A stretch of DNA of 64,000 bases from Rossellomorea vietnamensis (GCF_001305855.1 NZ_LIXZ01000007.1:62001-126000), one strand, 5' to 3'; positions 26,031 to 35,369 are shown, counted from the stretch's first letter. Program-made: numbers and translations. Notes: a model not told the origin generated them from the letters alone.

Positions 26031-26072
26031 TCTGAAAGGTTTGTGTTAGTTGGATTTGAATCTGTATGAAGG

Positions 26073-26318
26073 ATGATGATGTTGGAGTTAGCAGATATAA
26101 AAAGACAATTAAGAAGTTTCTGCAGAAGGAATCGTACCGCATTAAAGTATACACATATTGGTGAGTATTCTGCGGAAGAAGTGAGTGAAATGTTTATTGA
26201 CTGTGTCGGTACCGAAGAGGTCATAAAGATCCTTCATGACATTGACATTATCAATCAGCGCGGTGGAGATACCGTCAAATACTTCATGCTCATCCTGGAA
26301 GGGTTGAAAGCAGCTTAG
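26073..26318 (+). CDS. Small unknown protein under c-di-GMP riboswitch control
   Basis: An 81-residue soluble protein with a basic N-terminus (DIKRQLRSFCRRNRTALKYT) and an acidic helical remainder ending YFMLILEGLKAA. I recognise no domain. No signal peptide or membrane segment is visible. It is the only gene between the riboswitch platform and its own terminator, so it is a dedicated c-di-GMP target. Three ATG codons run in tandem at 26073-26081. Function unknown; a small regulator of motility or envelope behaviour would fit the switch. Confidence 0.78.
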   Translation: MMMLELADIKRQLRSFCRRNRTALKYTHIGEYSAEEVSEMFIDCVGTEEVIKILHDIDIINQRGGDTVKYFMLILEGLKAA

Positions 26319-26367
26319 AAAGCAACTTCCTTCACAGGGTGGATAAAATGTTACACGTCATATATGA

Positions 26368-26396
26368 AAGGGTCCTTCAACGAAGGGTCCTTTTTT
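26368..26396 (+). terminator. Terminator after the c-di-GMP-controlled gene
   Basis: AAGGGTCCTTC pairs with GAAGGGTCCTT (two wobble pairs) around AAC, followed by TTTTT. Confidence 0.85.
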
Positions 26397-26530
26397 GAAG
26401 AGAAAAACAACAGCCATATTATCTGTAATAATGACTTAAAGGGATACACTATGAGTAAATCACTTGCTTGAAAGATGGAAATTTAAGATACTAATACATA
26501 ATAGGGTATATTCTGAATGGAGGAAACGTC

Positions 26531-27100
26531 ATGACCGGACATTTATTTGAACATCACAAAGCTTCAAAGCTGCTTGATCCAAAGCGACAAGAGCTTGTAC
26601 CTGTGGATAAAGTATTAGAACTGCTTCAATTGAAACAGGACGATATCGTAGCCGACTTGGGCTGCGGAAATGGTTATTTAACCCTTCCGATTGCCAAGAA
26701 AGTGGACACGAAAGTTCAGGCGGTAGATCTGCAACAGGAAATGCTTGAGTATCTGAAACACCGGGCTGGGGAAGAAAACATAGATAATATCGTGTATGTA
26801 AAATCATCCCTTGAATACTTAAGCTTTAACAAAGGTACATTGGATAAGACCGTCTCTGCTTTCGTCTTACATGAAGTCCCGGATCTGATCAAAGTCTTTC
26901 AGGATCTCCATGATATGCTGAAGGATGACGGGCGATGGCTGATTCTTGATTGGGAAGCGGTGGAATCTGAAATGGGACCCTCATTGGAAGAACGTATTCC
27001 ATCTGAGGAACTCGAACGTCAGCTCAAGTCAGCAGGGTTCAAGACAACGGTAGGGCATCTACATGACTCCGTCTACTATATCGTTGCAAATAAAGAATAA
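26531..27100 (+). CDS. Class I SAM-dependent methyltransferase
   Basis: A 189-residue enzyme with motif I VADLGCGNGYLTLP (residues about 38-51), motif II acidic QAVDLQQEM and a post-motif LDKTVSAFVLHEVPD. It is of the UbiE/Methyltransf_11 type; substrate unknown. GGAGGAAACGTC stands before ATG 26531. It is probably transcribed alone; the ccdA group starts 86 bases later. Confidence 0.85.
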   Translation: MTGHLFEHHKASKLLDPKRQELVPVDKVLELLQLKQDDIVADLGCGNGYLTLPIAKKVDTKVQAVDLQQEMLEYLKHRAGEENIDNIVYVKSSLEYLSFNKGTLDKTVSAFVLHEVPDLIKVFQDLHDMLKDDGRWLILDWEAVESEMGPSLEERIPSEELERQLKSAGFKTTVGHLHDSVYYIVANKE

Positions 27101-27186
27101 GATAGAAATTTTATAAAGTTGGGTTTTCTTAATCAAATATTAACATTCCCTGTTCATACTGTCCTTGTAAAGGAGTGAACAGTCTG

Positions 27187-27897
27187 ATGGAAGTTTCGAT
27201 ATGGTTTGCGCTGGCAGCAGGAGCATTATCCTTTTTTTCGCCGTGCGTATTTCCGCTTCTGCCGGCTTATGTCAGTCATTTAACTGGTGGACAGGCACAG
27301 GATGGGCATATGAATGTGGAACGATCGGTGGTTTTACTGCGATCCTTTGGTTTCATTGCGGGATTTTCCCTCATTTTCATTCTAATGGGGGCTTCTGCCA
27401 GCTTTCTTGGAGAAATGTTCTCTGAATATCGGATCTACATTGAACAGATTGCAGGGATTCTTATTATTGTGTTTGGGTTGCAAATGATGGGCTGGCTTAG
27501 TTTTTCATTTTTACTGAAAGATACGAGATCGTTTGAAACGAAGAAAAAAGGGACGGCTTTTGGATCGATTCTGCTGGGGATGGCTTTTGCCAGTGGATGG
27601 TCACCATGCGTCGGATTGACGCTTTCTTCTATTTTGTTGTTAGCAAGTGCCAGCAGTACATTGACACAAGGAGTAGTCCTGCTGATCGTCTATTCAATTG
27701 GATTGGCAGTTCCCTTCCTGCTTATCTCCATGATGATCACCAAGACATTCACCGTGATGAAGACGATCAATAGAATCCTGCCTGGGCTTTCAAAAATCAA
27801 TGGAACATTGATGATCATCTTGGGGTTTCTTGTGTTTAGTGGGAAGATGCAGCAAATCAGCTCTTATCTTTCCGTTTTTAGTTTCTTTTCAACATAG
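27187..27897 (+). CDS. ccdA: CcdA-family thiol-disulfide electron carrier
   Basis: A 236-residue protein with six membrane segments. The two redox cysteines sit in the family motifs: FFSPCVFPLLPAYVSHLTGG (Cys20) and WSPCVGLTLSS in the fourth segment. CcdA passes electrons from cytosolic thioredoxin to thioredoxin-like proteins outside, such as the TlpA-type protein encoded at 30273. ATG 27187 is preferred to GTG 27175 because the latter overlaps the AAGGAG site. It heads a five-gene operon. Confidence 0.9.
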   Translation: MEVSIWFALAAGALSFFSPCVFPLLPAYVSHLTGGQAQDGHMNVERSVVLLRSFGFIAGFSLIFILMGASASFLGEMFSEYRIYIEQIAGILIIVFGLQMMGWLSFSFLLKDTRSFETKKKGTAFGSILLGMAFASGWSPCVGLTLSSILLLASASSTLTQGVVLLIVYSIGLAVPFLLISMMITKTFTVMKTINRILPGLSKINGTLMIILGFLVFSGKMQQISSYLSVFSFFST

Positions 27898-27906
27898 GGG
27901 GAGAGT

Positions 27907-28593
27907 ATGAAGGTTCAAAATAAGACGATTCTGATTGTTGAAGACGATGTAAAGATACGCAAGCTGATCAAGCTCTTTCTTGAAAAAGACGGGTATGAAG
28001 TGTTTGAAGCCGAGGATGGTGAAGAAGGAAAACGATTATTCAAAGAGCATGACCCTTGCTTCGCCATCCTGGATCTGATGCTTCCAAAAACCCAGGGAGA
28101 AGAGTTGTGCAGATGGATTCGTGAAGAAGAGAAAAGTGATATCGGTATTATCTTTGTGACAGCCAAAACGACGGAGGATGAAAGAATCCTTGGATTGAAG
28201 GCCGGGGCGGATGATTACGTCACAAAACCATTCAGTCCTTCTGAACTTGTGACAAGGGTGGACACAGTCCTTCGCAGAACAGGGACGCGCTGCCAAAAGC
28301 TCAGTAAAAAAGGATTGACGCTGAAGCCGATGAAAGGTGAGGTCACCTATAAAGGGGACACCCTGGAATTAACGTCCTTTGAATTCAGGATCCTCGAGTT
28401 TTTAATGATCCATTCGGGTCAAGTGATTTCAAGACAGCAGATTCTTGGTGCCTTGTATGATATGAATCAAAAAATCGTCTCGGAACGGACAATCGATGTC
28501 CATATCCGCCACCTCCGAAAGAAACTTCAAGCGTGCACCCATCAATCTTTTATACAAACCGTCAGAGGGATGGGGTATAAGTTCGATGCGTAA
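27907..28593 (+). CDS. OmpR-family response regulator
   Basis: A 228-residue regulator: receiver domain residues 1-120 with acidic pocket ED at 12-14, phospho-acceptor Asp56 (LDLMLP) and Lys107 (TKPF), then a winged-helix DNA-binding domain (LTSFEFRILEFLM, IDVHIRHLRKKL, VRGMGYKF). It starts 9 bases after ccdA, and its stop overlaps the kinase start by 8 bases. It likely controls this operon or envelope redox genes. Confidence 0.93.
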   Translation: MKVQNKTILIVEDDVKIRKLIKLFLEKDGYEVFEAEDGEEGKRLFKEHDPCFAILDLMLPKTQGEELCRWIREEEKSDIGIIFVTAKTTEDERILGLKAGADDYVTKPFSPSELVTRVDTVLRRTGTRCQKLSKKGLTLKPMKGEVTYKGDTLELTSFEFRILEFLMIHSGQVISRQQILGALYDMNQKIVSERTIDVHIRHLRKKLQACTHQSFIQTVRGMGYKFDA

Positions 28594-29638
28594 AAGAAAA
28601 GAAGTGTGGGGGATATTCACTCAGTTGACTTTTCTTAATACGATTATCATTGCGATTGTCATCGCCATAGCTGGATTCACGGTCAAAAACTATGCGTGCA
28701 CCCTCGTCAATCAGCAAGAAATTACAGGGACGAACCTGGAGATCCTACTTAATCAATATTTGGTGAAAGTAAGCATTCTAGCCTTTCTCCTTGCCGGCGG
28801 CTTTCACTTCCTTTTATTAAAGTGGCTGATTCACCCATTAAAAAAATTAACAGCCGCAACTCAAGAATTGAAAAAAGGAAATCACCCGAAGCCACTGAAG
28901 AATCCTCTGATTTATGAGGTGAAAGAGCTGAATGATGCCTTTAATGATTTAACAGAACGGACGGCTCGCGTAAAATCAAAGCAAAACCGGTTATTAAAAG
29001 ATCTGTCTCATGAATTAAGAACTCCCCTGACGAATTTATCAGGATACCTTGAAGGTCTTGAAAAAGGAATTGTTAAAGGCGATCAAGAAATGTATCGTTC
29101 CCTTCAAGAAGAAACAACCCGGATCGAACGATTGCTGGAACAACTCGTCCGGATCAATCAATGGATATCCGATGGGGAAATGAAGAACTTCAAAAGGGAA
29201 GATATTTTGATTCATCAGCTGATAAAGAGACGGATCACCACCTTTCATATTAAATTCCTTGAAAAAGGGATCTTGGTGGATGACACTCTTGAACCTTTTA
29301 CGTTGGAGGGAAGCATTGATGGTCTTAATCAAGTGCTGAGCAATCTCCTTCAAAATATTGTGGATTACGACAATGGGAAGAAGGTACGAATAGAAAGCTT
29401 TATTGAGGAGGAATCTTATGTGATCCGGTTCTCCCATGAAGGAAGAAGGATTCCTGTTGAAGAAAGCGAGCTGATCTTTGAGCGCTTCTATCGTGTGGAT
29501 ACTTCGAGGTCGCCTTTGACAGGCGGAACAGGACTCGGACTGGCCATTGCAAAAGAGATTGTACTTGCTCATGGAGGAGATCTTTCCCTTGAAACCGATG
29601 GCCTTCATCATACCTTTGAGATACGACTTCCCAAATAA
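28586..29638 (+). CDS. Sensor histidine kinase with a very short outside loop
   Basis: A 350-residue kinase. TM1 spans about residues 12-32 and TM2 about 58-80, leaving only about 25 extracytoplasmic residues that include one cysteine (Cys38). A HAMP-like segment follows, then the H-box DLSHELRTPLTNL (His142), N-box GLNQVLSNLLQNIVDY and G-box GGTGLGLAIAKEI. With so little sensor domain it may read membrane or redox state, perhaps through a partner in the operon; inferred. Confidence 0.92.
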   Translation: MRKRKEVWGIFTQLTFLNTIIIAIVIAIAGFTVKNYACTLVNQQEITGTNLEILLNQYLVKVSILAFLLAGGFHFLLLKWLIHPLKKLTAATQELKKGNHPKPLKNPLIYEVKELNDAFNDLTERTARVKSKQNRLLKDLSHELRTPLTNLSGYLEGLEKGIVKGDQEMYRSLQEETTRIERLLEQLVRINQWISDGEMKNFKREDILIHQLIKRRITTFHIKFLEKGILVDDTLEPFTLEGSIDGLNQVLSNLLQNIVDYDNGKKVRIESFIEEESYVIRFSHEGRRIPVEESELIFERFYRVDTSRSPLTGGTGLGLAIAKEIVLAHGGDLSLETDGLHHTFEIRLPK

Positions 29639-29659
29639 CGAATGATTTGAGGAGAATAC

Positions 29660-30280
29660 ATGACAGAGCAATGGTACACTATCGGTTCCTTCACATTCCC
29701 CTCCTCATGGGGGGCCATCATCGCCTCATTCGTACTGACTTTCTTATTCCTATACTTCTGGAACCGAAAGGCCAGTGACTGGTATTCGAATGCTATTTTG
29801 ATTTTTATACTTGTCTGGAAATTGAGTGTGATTGTGGTCGACTTTCAAACGGTCATCAAGCACCCCTTTACAATTCTCTACTTTCACGGAGGAATCATTG
29901 GGTATTGGTTAGGCTTGGCAGCTGTTCTCCTGTACATCTTTTTCAGGAAAGTCGACCGTCCATCTATCCTTATCATTTCATGGATGACTATGGTACTAGT
30001 CTTTGAAGTTGTCTTACATATGCTCCATGATGACTTTCTTTTAGCAGGTATTCAGTCCGTTCTCAATCTGATGATGGTTTATTTTATGATGAAAAAATCA
30101 GCAGGGTCTGATGGAGGGATGTGGGCTGGACAAATATTGGTTTTGTTCACCCTTTTCCAATTATTTCTTAACACTTTGATCGGCGGCTTCGAATTATCCA
30201 TCATCACTTGGACGTATTTAGTGATGATGATCGGTCTCATCTTTCTTTTAACGGTAAGGAGGAAAACTAAAAATGAATAA
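29660..30280 (+). CDS. Polytopic membrane protein, distantly Lgt-like
   Basis: A 206-residue protein of about six or seven membrane helices. The loop FHGGIIGYWLG (residues about 75-85) recalls the conserved glycine-rich motif of prolipoprotein diacylglyceryl transferase, but the catalytic H/RxxN pattern of Lgt is not evident, and a full lgt exists at 60335. It could be a quinone- or thiol-linked partner of the redox proteins around it. The last 8 bases overlap the tlpA start. Confidence 0.7.
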   Translation: MTEQWYTIGSFTFPSSWGAIIASFVLTFLFLYFWNRKASDWYSNAILIFILVWKLSVIVVDFQTVIKHPFTILYFHGGIIGYWLGLAAVLLYIFFRKVDRPSILIISWMTMVLVFEVVLHMLHDDFLLAGIQSVLNLMMVYFMMKKSAGSDGGMWAGQILVLFTLFQLFLNTLIGGFELSIITWTYLVMMIGLIFLLTVRRKTKNE

Positions 30281-30854
30281 ACGAAATTTCGCTCTGGCAA
30301 TCGTCGCCCTGCTGATCGGGATTTTCCTCGTGAATTTGTTCCAGGATCAACAGGAAAAAAAGGCGAAGGAAGAAGCTGCCCAGTTGGCCAAAGAATCCAT
30401 GGATCTTTCTGACGCCAAGGAGGGACTCACCAAAGGGGATTCTGCACCGGACTTTTCCTTAACTACTTTAGATGGTGAGGAAGTCAAGCTCTCCGACTAT
30501 CAAGGCAAGAAGGTGATCCTGAACTTCTGGGCCACCTGGTGCCCGCCGTGTAAAGCGGAAATGCCTCATATGGAACAGTATTACGAAAAAAACGCGAAAA
30601 AAGAGAATGTCGAAATCCTTGCCGTCAACTTGACGTCACAGGATGAGGGGAAGAAAGCAGTCCAGCAATTTGTCGACGGCTATGAACTTACTTTTCCGAT
30701 CCTTCTGGATGAAAAAGGGGATATCGGCGGTGAGTACCGGGCATTCACGATCCCGACCACTTACATGATCGACACAAACGGCCTTATCCGGCACAAAATT
30801 GTCGGCCCCATGAACGAAGAAATGATGGGTAAAATGGTCAGAGGGATGGAATAA
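30273..30854 (+). CDS. TlpA/ResA-like membrane-anchored thioredoxin
   Basis: A 193-residue protein with an N-terminal anchor (residues 6-22), a charged linker and a thioredoxin domain with FWATWCPPCKAEMPH (Cys90 and Cys93) and cis-proline FTIPTTY. Such proteins reduce disulfides outside the membrane, for instance in cytochrome c assembly, and are recharged by CcdA, which is encoded four genes upstream. ATG 30273 follows AAGGAGG and overlaps the previous gene. Confidence 0.9.
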   Translation: MNKRNFALAIVALLIGIFLVNLFQDQQEKKAKEEAAQLAKESMDLSDAKEGLTKGDSAPDFSLTTLDGEEVKLSDYQGKKVILNFWATWCPPCKAEMPHMEQYYEKNAKKENVEILAVNLTSQDEGKKAVQQFVDGYELTFPILLDEKGDIGGEYRAFTIPTTYMIDTNGLIRHKIVGPMNEEMMGKMVRGME

Positions 30855-30855
30855 T

Positions 30856-30871
30856 GGGAGGGACGGACCTC
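30856..30871. repeat. Single GGGAGGGACGGACCTC repeat
   Basis: A 16-base copy one base after the TlpA-like stop codon region, between two operons. Confidence 0.7.
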
Positions 30872-30937
30872 TGACCAGACGTTTCATTGCATACGCTATG
30901 AGGTATAAGTAACCAAGACTCGAAAAGGAGGATCAAT

Positions 30938-31318
30938 ATGTTCCATTACACAAAAGAAGTTTCAATGAATGTGAAAGAAGCGGTATCAGCAGTTGAAGCA
31001 GCCTTGAAAGAAGAAAGCTTCGGGGTTCTTTGGAATCTTGACCTGGCCGCCAAGCTTCAGGATAAAGGGCTGGATTTTAATGAAGAAGTAGTCGTCCTGG
31101 AAGTATGTAATCCCCACGAAGCGAAAAAGGTGCTGGAAGAAAGCTTGCTCGTCAGCTATTTCCTGCCGTGTAAAGTGACGGTATACACGGAAAACGGAAC
31201 GACCAAGATCGGTATGGCAAAGCCGAGCAAGCTGATTGAAATGGTAGATAACGATGAACTGAAACGATTGGCGTTGGAAATCGAAAATCGCCTGATCGGG
31301 TGTTTAGAAAACGTCTGA
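30938..31318 (+). CDS. DUF302 family protein
   Basis: A 126-residue DUF302 protein: FHYTKEVSMNVKEAVSAVEAALKEESFGVLW then EVCNPHEAKKVLEE and LPCKVTVYTENG. Structures of the family are small beta/alpha folds possibly binding metal, sulfur or haem; function is not settled. AAAGGAGGATCA precedes ATG 30938. A terminator follows, so it is a single-gene unit. Confidence 0.88.
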   Translation: MFHYTKEVSMNVKEAVSAVEAALKEESFGVLWNLDLAAKLQDKGLDFNEEVVVLEVCNPHEAKKVLEESLLVSYFLPCKVTVYTENGTTKIGMAKPSKLIEMVDNDELKRLALEIENRLIGCLENV

Positions 31319-31322
31319 CGAT

Positions 31323-31357
31323 TAGAACCTGTTGCAAAAGCGACGGGTTCTTTTTTT
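31323..31357 (+). terminator. Terminator after the DUF302 gene
   Basis: AGAACCTGTTGC pairs with GCGACGGGTTCT around AAAA, then a T run. Confidence 0.85.
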
Positions 31358-31441
31358 GCATCCAACACCTCATACTCCTCACAATCTTCTGAATATGATA
31401 CAATTTTAAAAATACATAGATTCAGGAAGGATGACAGCGAA

Positions 31442-32581
31442 ATGAAATTCACCACCAAGGTTGTACATAGTCAGCTGAAAGGAACCGAGGAAATTCGCAG
31501 TAAGACGACGCCGATTTACCAGACGTCTGCTTTTTCTTTTACGTCTCTGGAGGAGCTGGAGGGTTTCTATGAAGGGAAGTCCCCCTATCTTTATTCAAGA
31601 ACGGGTAACCCGAACACGGATGAACTAGGGAAGATGGTAGCGGATCTTGAAGGGGCGCCTGCGGGTGTCGCCACGTCTTCCGGCTTGTCAGCCATCCTGG
31701 TTGGGATCCTGGCAGTCGTCCAGTCAGGGGACCATATCATTGCGGCGGAGGATTTATACGGAGGCACCTTCCATATGCTGAAAGAAGAGCTGAAATCATT
31801 TGGCATAGCCACCTCTTTCGTTGATTTTACGAGTGAGGAAGAAATCGAGGCAGCACTCACTCCCAAAACCAAACTTCTCTACAGTGAGACCGTGACAAAT
31901 CCGTTTATGCGGGTTGAAGATATTTCAAGAATGGTAGCCCTTGCCGAGAAGCACAACCTGAAAACGATGATCGACAATACATTCGCGACCCCATTTCTGC
32001 GTCAGCCCTTCCTTGAAGGTGTCGATCTGGTCGCTCACAGCGCCACGAAGTATATCGGCGGGCATAGCGATATCACTGCTGGAGTCGTAGTCGGAAAAGA
32101 AGAGCTAGTGAATAAAGCAAGGGGGAAGGTCGTCAACATCGGTTCGAACTTGAGCCCATTTGAAGCATGGCTCACATGCCGGGGGGCGAAAACACTGGCG
32201 CTCCGGGTGGGAACCCAGGCTCAGAACGCGGGAACCCTTGCAGATGAACTGCGCACCAATGACCAGGTGAAAAGGGTCTATTATCCAACCGATCTATCCG
32301 ATAAAGGGAATGGGGCGATCGTCACTATCGAACTCGATCGCAGCTGCGATATCAGCACATTCTTCAAGTCCCTTGGATGGATCAAGATCATCCCGTCCCT
32401 GGCCGGAGTAGAAACAACGGTTTCCTATCCACTCGGAACATCTCACCGTGCCCTTCCAAAAGAAGCACAGGAAAAACTCGGCATCAACACCCATGTGGTG
32501 CGCATATCATTAGGTATCGAGGATGGGGAAGATATCGTTTCTCAATTTAACGAGGCGATTGCAGCTTCTGCCAAAAAATAA
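31442..32581 (+). CDS. PLP-dependent transsulfuration enzyme (cystathionine lyase type)
   Basis: A 379-residue Cys/Met-metabolism PLP enzyme. Motifs: YSRTGNPNTDELGKMVADLEG, the cofactor-contact [18 protein letters not shown] and the lysine site AHSATKYIGGHSDITAG (Lys near 198). Length and sequence fit cystathionine gamma/beta-lyases (MccB/MetC) used to interconvert homocysteine and cysteine. The exact substrate cannot be decided from sequence. No riboswitch precedes it; the S-box lies after it. Confidence 0.85.
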   Translation: MKFTTKVVHSQLKGTEEIRSKTTPIYQTSAFSFTSLEELEGFYEGKSPYLYSRTGNPNTDELGKMVADLEGAPAGVATSSGLSAILVGILAVVQSGDHIIAAEDLYGGTFHMLKEELKSFGIATSFVDFTSEEEIEAALTPKTKLLYSETVTNPFMRVEDISRMVALAEKHNLKTMIDNTFATPFLRQPFLEGVDLVAHSATKYIGGHSDITAGVVVGKEELVNKARGKVVNIGSNLSPFEAWLTCRGAKTLALRVGTQAQNAGTLADELRTNDQVKRVYYPTDLSDKGNGAIVTIELDRSCDISTFFKSLGWIKIIPSLAGVETTVSYPLGTSHRALPKEAQEKLGINTHVVRISLGIEDGEDIVSQFNEAIAASAKK

Positions 32582-32599
32582 AAAATTCTGAAAATAGCC

Positions 32600-32629
32600 T
32601 TGACGTTGAGGCCGGTTACCCTTTATAAT
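32600..32629 (+). promoter_or_regulatory. Sigma-A promoter of the metY-metX unit
   Basis: TTGACG 32600-32605, 18-base spacer, TATAAT 32624-32629, about 40 bases before the S-box aptamer. Confidence 0.75.
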
Positions 32630-32669
32630 TCATCTCAACGTAAGAATTTTTAACTTTGACAACTACATG

Positions 32670-32788
32670 CTCTTATCCAGAGAGGTGGAGGGACTAGGCC
32701 CGATGAAACCCGGCAACCTTCATGTACGCAGCAGGCGTCACATGAAAAGGTGCTAATTCCTGCAGGCTATCTGCCTGAAAGATAAGAG
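32670..32788 (+). promoter_or_regulatory. SAM-I (S-box) riboswitch
   Basis: P1 is CTCTTATC...GATAAGAG. Inside are AGAGGTGGAGGGAC, GGCCCGATGAAACCCGGCAACC, a P3 hairpin, AAAAGGTGCTAATTCC and the GCAGG...CCTGA stem, the full S-box consensus. A terminator stands at 32808-32836, so SAM turns off transcription of the sulfhydrylase and acetyltransferase genes below. Confidence 0.97.
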
Positions 32789-32807
32789 GAGGACCCTATT
32801 CAATTAG

Positions 32808-32837
32808 ACCCTCTTCTTAGGAAGAGGGTTTTTTATT
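32808..32837 (+). terminator. S-box expression-platform terminator
   Basis: ACCCTCTTC and GAAGAGGGT pair around TTAG, then TTTTTATTTT. Confidence 0.9.
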
Positions 32838-32938
32838 TTATCCTCTTCTATCTTCTTAGGTAACTATTCTTCTTCGATTTTTCAGAAACCTAGTTCAACA
32901 GAATCCCAAAAAACAATAACAATTAGGAGGAATTACAA

Positions 32939-34234
32939 ATGACCAAATCATTCGATTTCGACACACTGCTTCTTCACGGCGGCCAGGAGCCGGACCCAAC
33001 CACAGGCTCTAGAGCGGTACCCATCTATCAAACGACCTCATACGTGTTCGACAACAGCGACCATGCAGCGAAGCTATTCGCCCTTGAAGAACCGGGAAAC
33101 ATCTATACGCGGATCATGAATCCGACCGTTGACGTGCTGGAGAAGCGCCTTGCCCTTTTAGAAGGTGGAATCGGGGCTCTTGGGGTGTCATCGGGCATGG
33201 CGGCCATCTCCCTGTCCATTTTAAATATCGCAGGAGCAGGGGATGAAATTGTGGCAGCCACCAATCTATACGGTGGAACGTATAATTTATTCTCTACGAC
33301 TCTCCCGAAATACGGAATCAAGGTTCATTTCGTCGATCCGACTGATCCGGAGAACTTCCGAAAAGCGATTACGCCAAAAACGAAAGCGGTATTCGCCGAG
33401 ACGATCGGAAATCCGAGCCTCCACGTCCTGGACATCGAGTCGGTTGCGAAAGTGGCCCATGATCATCATATCCCGCTTATCATAGATAACACCTTTGCGA
33501 CGCCATATGTGTGCAAGCCGATTGAATGGGGCGCAGACATCGTCATCCACTCTGCCACGAAATGGATCGGCGGCCACGGTACGGCCATCGGGGGCGTCGT
33601 CATTGACGGCGGAAAGTTTGATTGGAATCATGAAAAGTTCCCTGGATTTACAGAAGAAGATAGAAGCTATAACGGACTTCGCTACGCACAGGATGTGGGA
33701 GCGGCAGCTTTCATCACAAAATTAAGGGTGCAGCTGCTTAGGGATCTCGGGGCGTGCTTAAGTCCACAAAACGCATTTCTGTTGTTGCAAGGACTGGAAA
33801 CCCTTCATCTCCGCATCGAGCGTCACACGGAAAACGCCTTGAAGATTGCAGAGCACCTGAATCAGCATAGCGGAGTCGCATGGGTGTCTTATCCTGGACT
33901 GCCTCAGCATCCATCCCACGCACTTGCTCAAAAATATTTGAAGAACGGAGCGGGTTCCATCGTTGTCTTTGGAATCAAAGGGGGCAGGGATTCAGGACGT
34001 AAAGTCGTCGACAACATCTCCCTCTGGTCCCATGTTGCCAATGTAGGGGATGCGAAGTCATTGATCATCCATCCTGCGTCCACGACGCATCAGCAATTGA
34101 ACGACCAGGAAATCCGGGCCACAGGCGTAACCGAGGACCTTGTAAGACTTTCCGTCGGATTGGAATCTGCTAAGGACTTGATCGAGGATCTGGATCATGC
34201 CATTGAAGTGGCGTTGGAAACGTCACGGGTGTAA
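32939..34234 (+). CDS. metY: O-acetylhomoserine sulfhydrylase
   Basis: A 431-residue PLP enzyme of the MetY type, longer than the lyase at 31442 as expected. Key motifs are [49 protein letters not shown] and [16 protein letters not shown] (PLP lysine near 208). It makes homocysteine directly from O-acetylhomoserine and sulfide. It is controlled by the SAM riboswitch and paired with metX 61 bases downstream. TAGGAGGAA precedes the start. Confidence 0.93.
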   Translation: MTKSFDFDTLLLHGGQEPDPTTGSRAVPIYQTTSYVFDNSDHAAKLFALEEPGNIYTRIMNPTVDVLEKRLALLEGGIGALGVSSGMAAISLSILNIAGAGDEIVAATNLYGGTYNLFSTTLPKYGIKVHFVDPTDPENFRKAITPKTKAVFAETIGNPSLHVLDIESVAKVAHDHHIPLIIDNTFATPYVCKPIEWGADIVIHSATKWIGGHGTAIGGVVIDGGKFDWNHEKFPGFTEEDRSYNGLRYAQDVGAAAFITKLRVQLLRDLGACLSPQNAFLLLQGLETLHLRIERHTENALKIAEHLNQHSGVAWVSYPGLPQHPSHALAQKYLKNGAGSIVVFGIKGGRDSGRKVVDNISLWSHVANVGDAKSLIIHPASTTHQQLNDQEIRATGVTEDLVRLSVGLESAKDLIEDLDHAIEVALETSRV

Positions 34235-34295
34235 GAAGTAAGGGGTTTTTTGAAAAAAGCTCATGAGAAAACAGACCAAAAAAGGAGGTGGAGGA

Positions 34296-35369
34296 ATGGA
34301 GAATTCATACTCATACGAAGTAAGCTCCATTACCATCCCATCCCTCACGTTAGAGTCAGGCACCACGTTACACCATATAAATCTGGCATATGAACGGATC
34401 GGCAATAAGGAAGGTCCCGTCATCCTCGTATGCCACGCCCTCACCGGCACCCATATTTTGAAAGGGACGAGTGAGGACCGGGGCTGGTGGGATGGCCTGA
34501 TCGGGCCCGGTTCATACATTGATACGGATCTTTACAATGTGATTGCTTTCAATGTATTAGGGGGGTGTGAGGGAAGTACGGGTCCGACGTCCACCAATCC
34601 GGAAACCGGAGAACGTTACGGACCGGACTTCCCGTACATTACTATACGGGACATGGTCCATGCCCAATATGAAGCACTTCAAGAGCTATCCGTCGACCAC
34701 ATCGAAGCGGTGATCGGCGGATCGTTGGGGGGCATGCAGGCATTGGAGTGGGGGGCCATGTACCCGACGTATATTCATAAGGTATTCGCTCTCGCCGTCT
34801 CACCTGCCTTAAATGATTATGGTCTCGCGTTCAATCATATCGGGATCACAGCGATTGAAGGGGACCCAGAGTTTCAAAGGGGGCACTATCCCCATGGAGC
34901 CATTTTAAAAGGGCTTGAGATTGCCAGGATGGTCGGGATGGTAACGTACCGCACCCAGGAATTGTTTGATCAGAGGTTTCAGCGGGAGAGGACGAATGAG
35001 CAGTACAATATAGAAAGCTATCTTGATTACCAAGGAAAGAAACTCGGTAAGCGATTTGATCCGAACAGCTATCTTACCCTCCTTAAGGCGATGAACAGCC
35101 ACGATATCGGGAGGGGAAGAGGAGGGACGGAAGCAGTTGCCGATTCCTATCCGTGCAAGCTGGTATCGATCAGCTATGAGGGTGATTTGATTTATTCTCC
35201 CCACTATTTAAAGGAATTCACCATTGGAGCCCCCAAGGGTGAACATTATTTTATCCCGACAGCATTCGGTCATGATGGTTTTCTCGTGGAATTCGAGAAA
35301 TGGGGAGGGATCATCTCTTCTCATCTCAAAAACCATCAAGGTCAGAAAATCGTGACGGGCATGAAATAA
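34296..35369 (+). CDS. metX: Homoserine O-acetyltransferase
   Basis: A 357-residue alpha/beta-hydrolase-fold acyltransferase. The nucleophile motif is GGSLGGMQALEW (Ser near 143), followed by AVSPALNDYGLAFN and the C-terminal Asp-His pair (near YEGDLIYSP and FGHDGFL). It acetylates homoserine to supply MetY. ATG 34296 follows AAAGGAGGTGGAGG; the in-frame ATG at 34263 has no such site. A probable terminator is at 35419-35465. Confidence 0.92.
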   Translation: MENSYSYEVSSITIPSLTLESGTTLHHINLAYERIGNKEGPVILVCHALTGTHILKGTSEDRGWWDGLIGPGSYIDTDLYNVIAFNVLGGCEGSTGPTSTNPETGERYGPDFPYITIRDMVHAQYEALQELSVDHIEAVIGGSLGGMQALEWGAMYPTYIHKVFALAVSPALNDYGLAFNHIGITAIEGDPEFQRGHYPHGAILKGLEIARMVGMVTYRTQELFDQRFQRERTNEQYNIESYLDYQGKKLGKRFDPNSYLTLLKAMNSHDIGRGRGGTEAVADSYPCKLVSISYEGDLIYSPHYLKEFTIGAPKGEHYFIPTAFGHDGFLVEFEKWGGIISSHLKNHQGQKIVTGMK

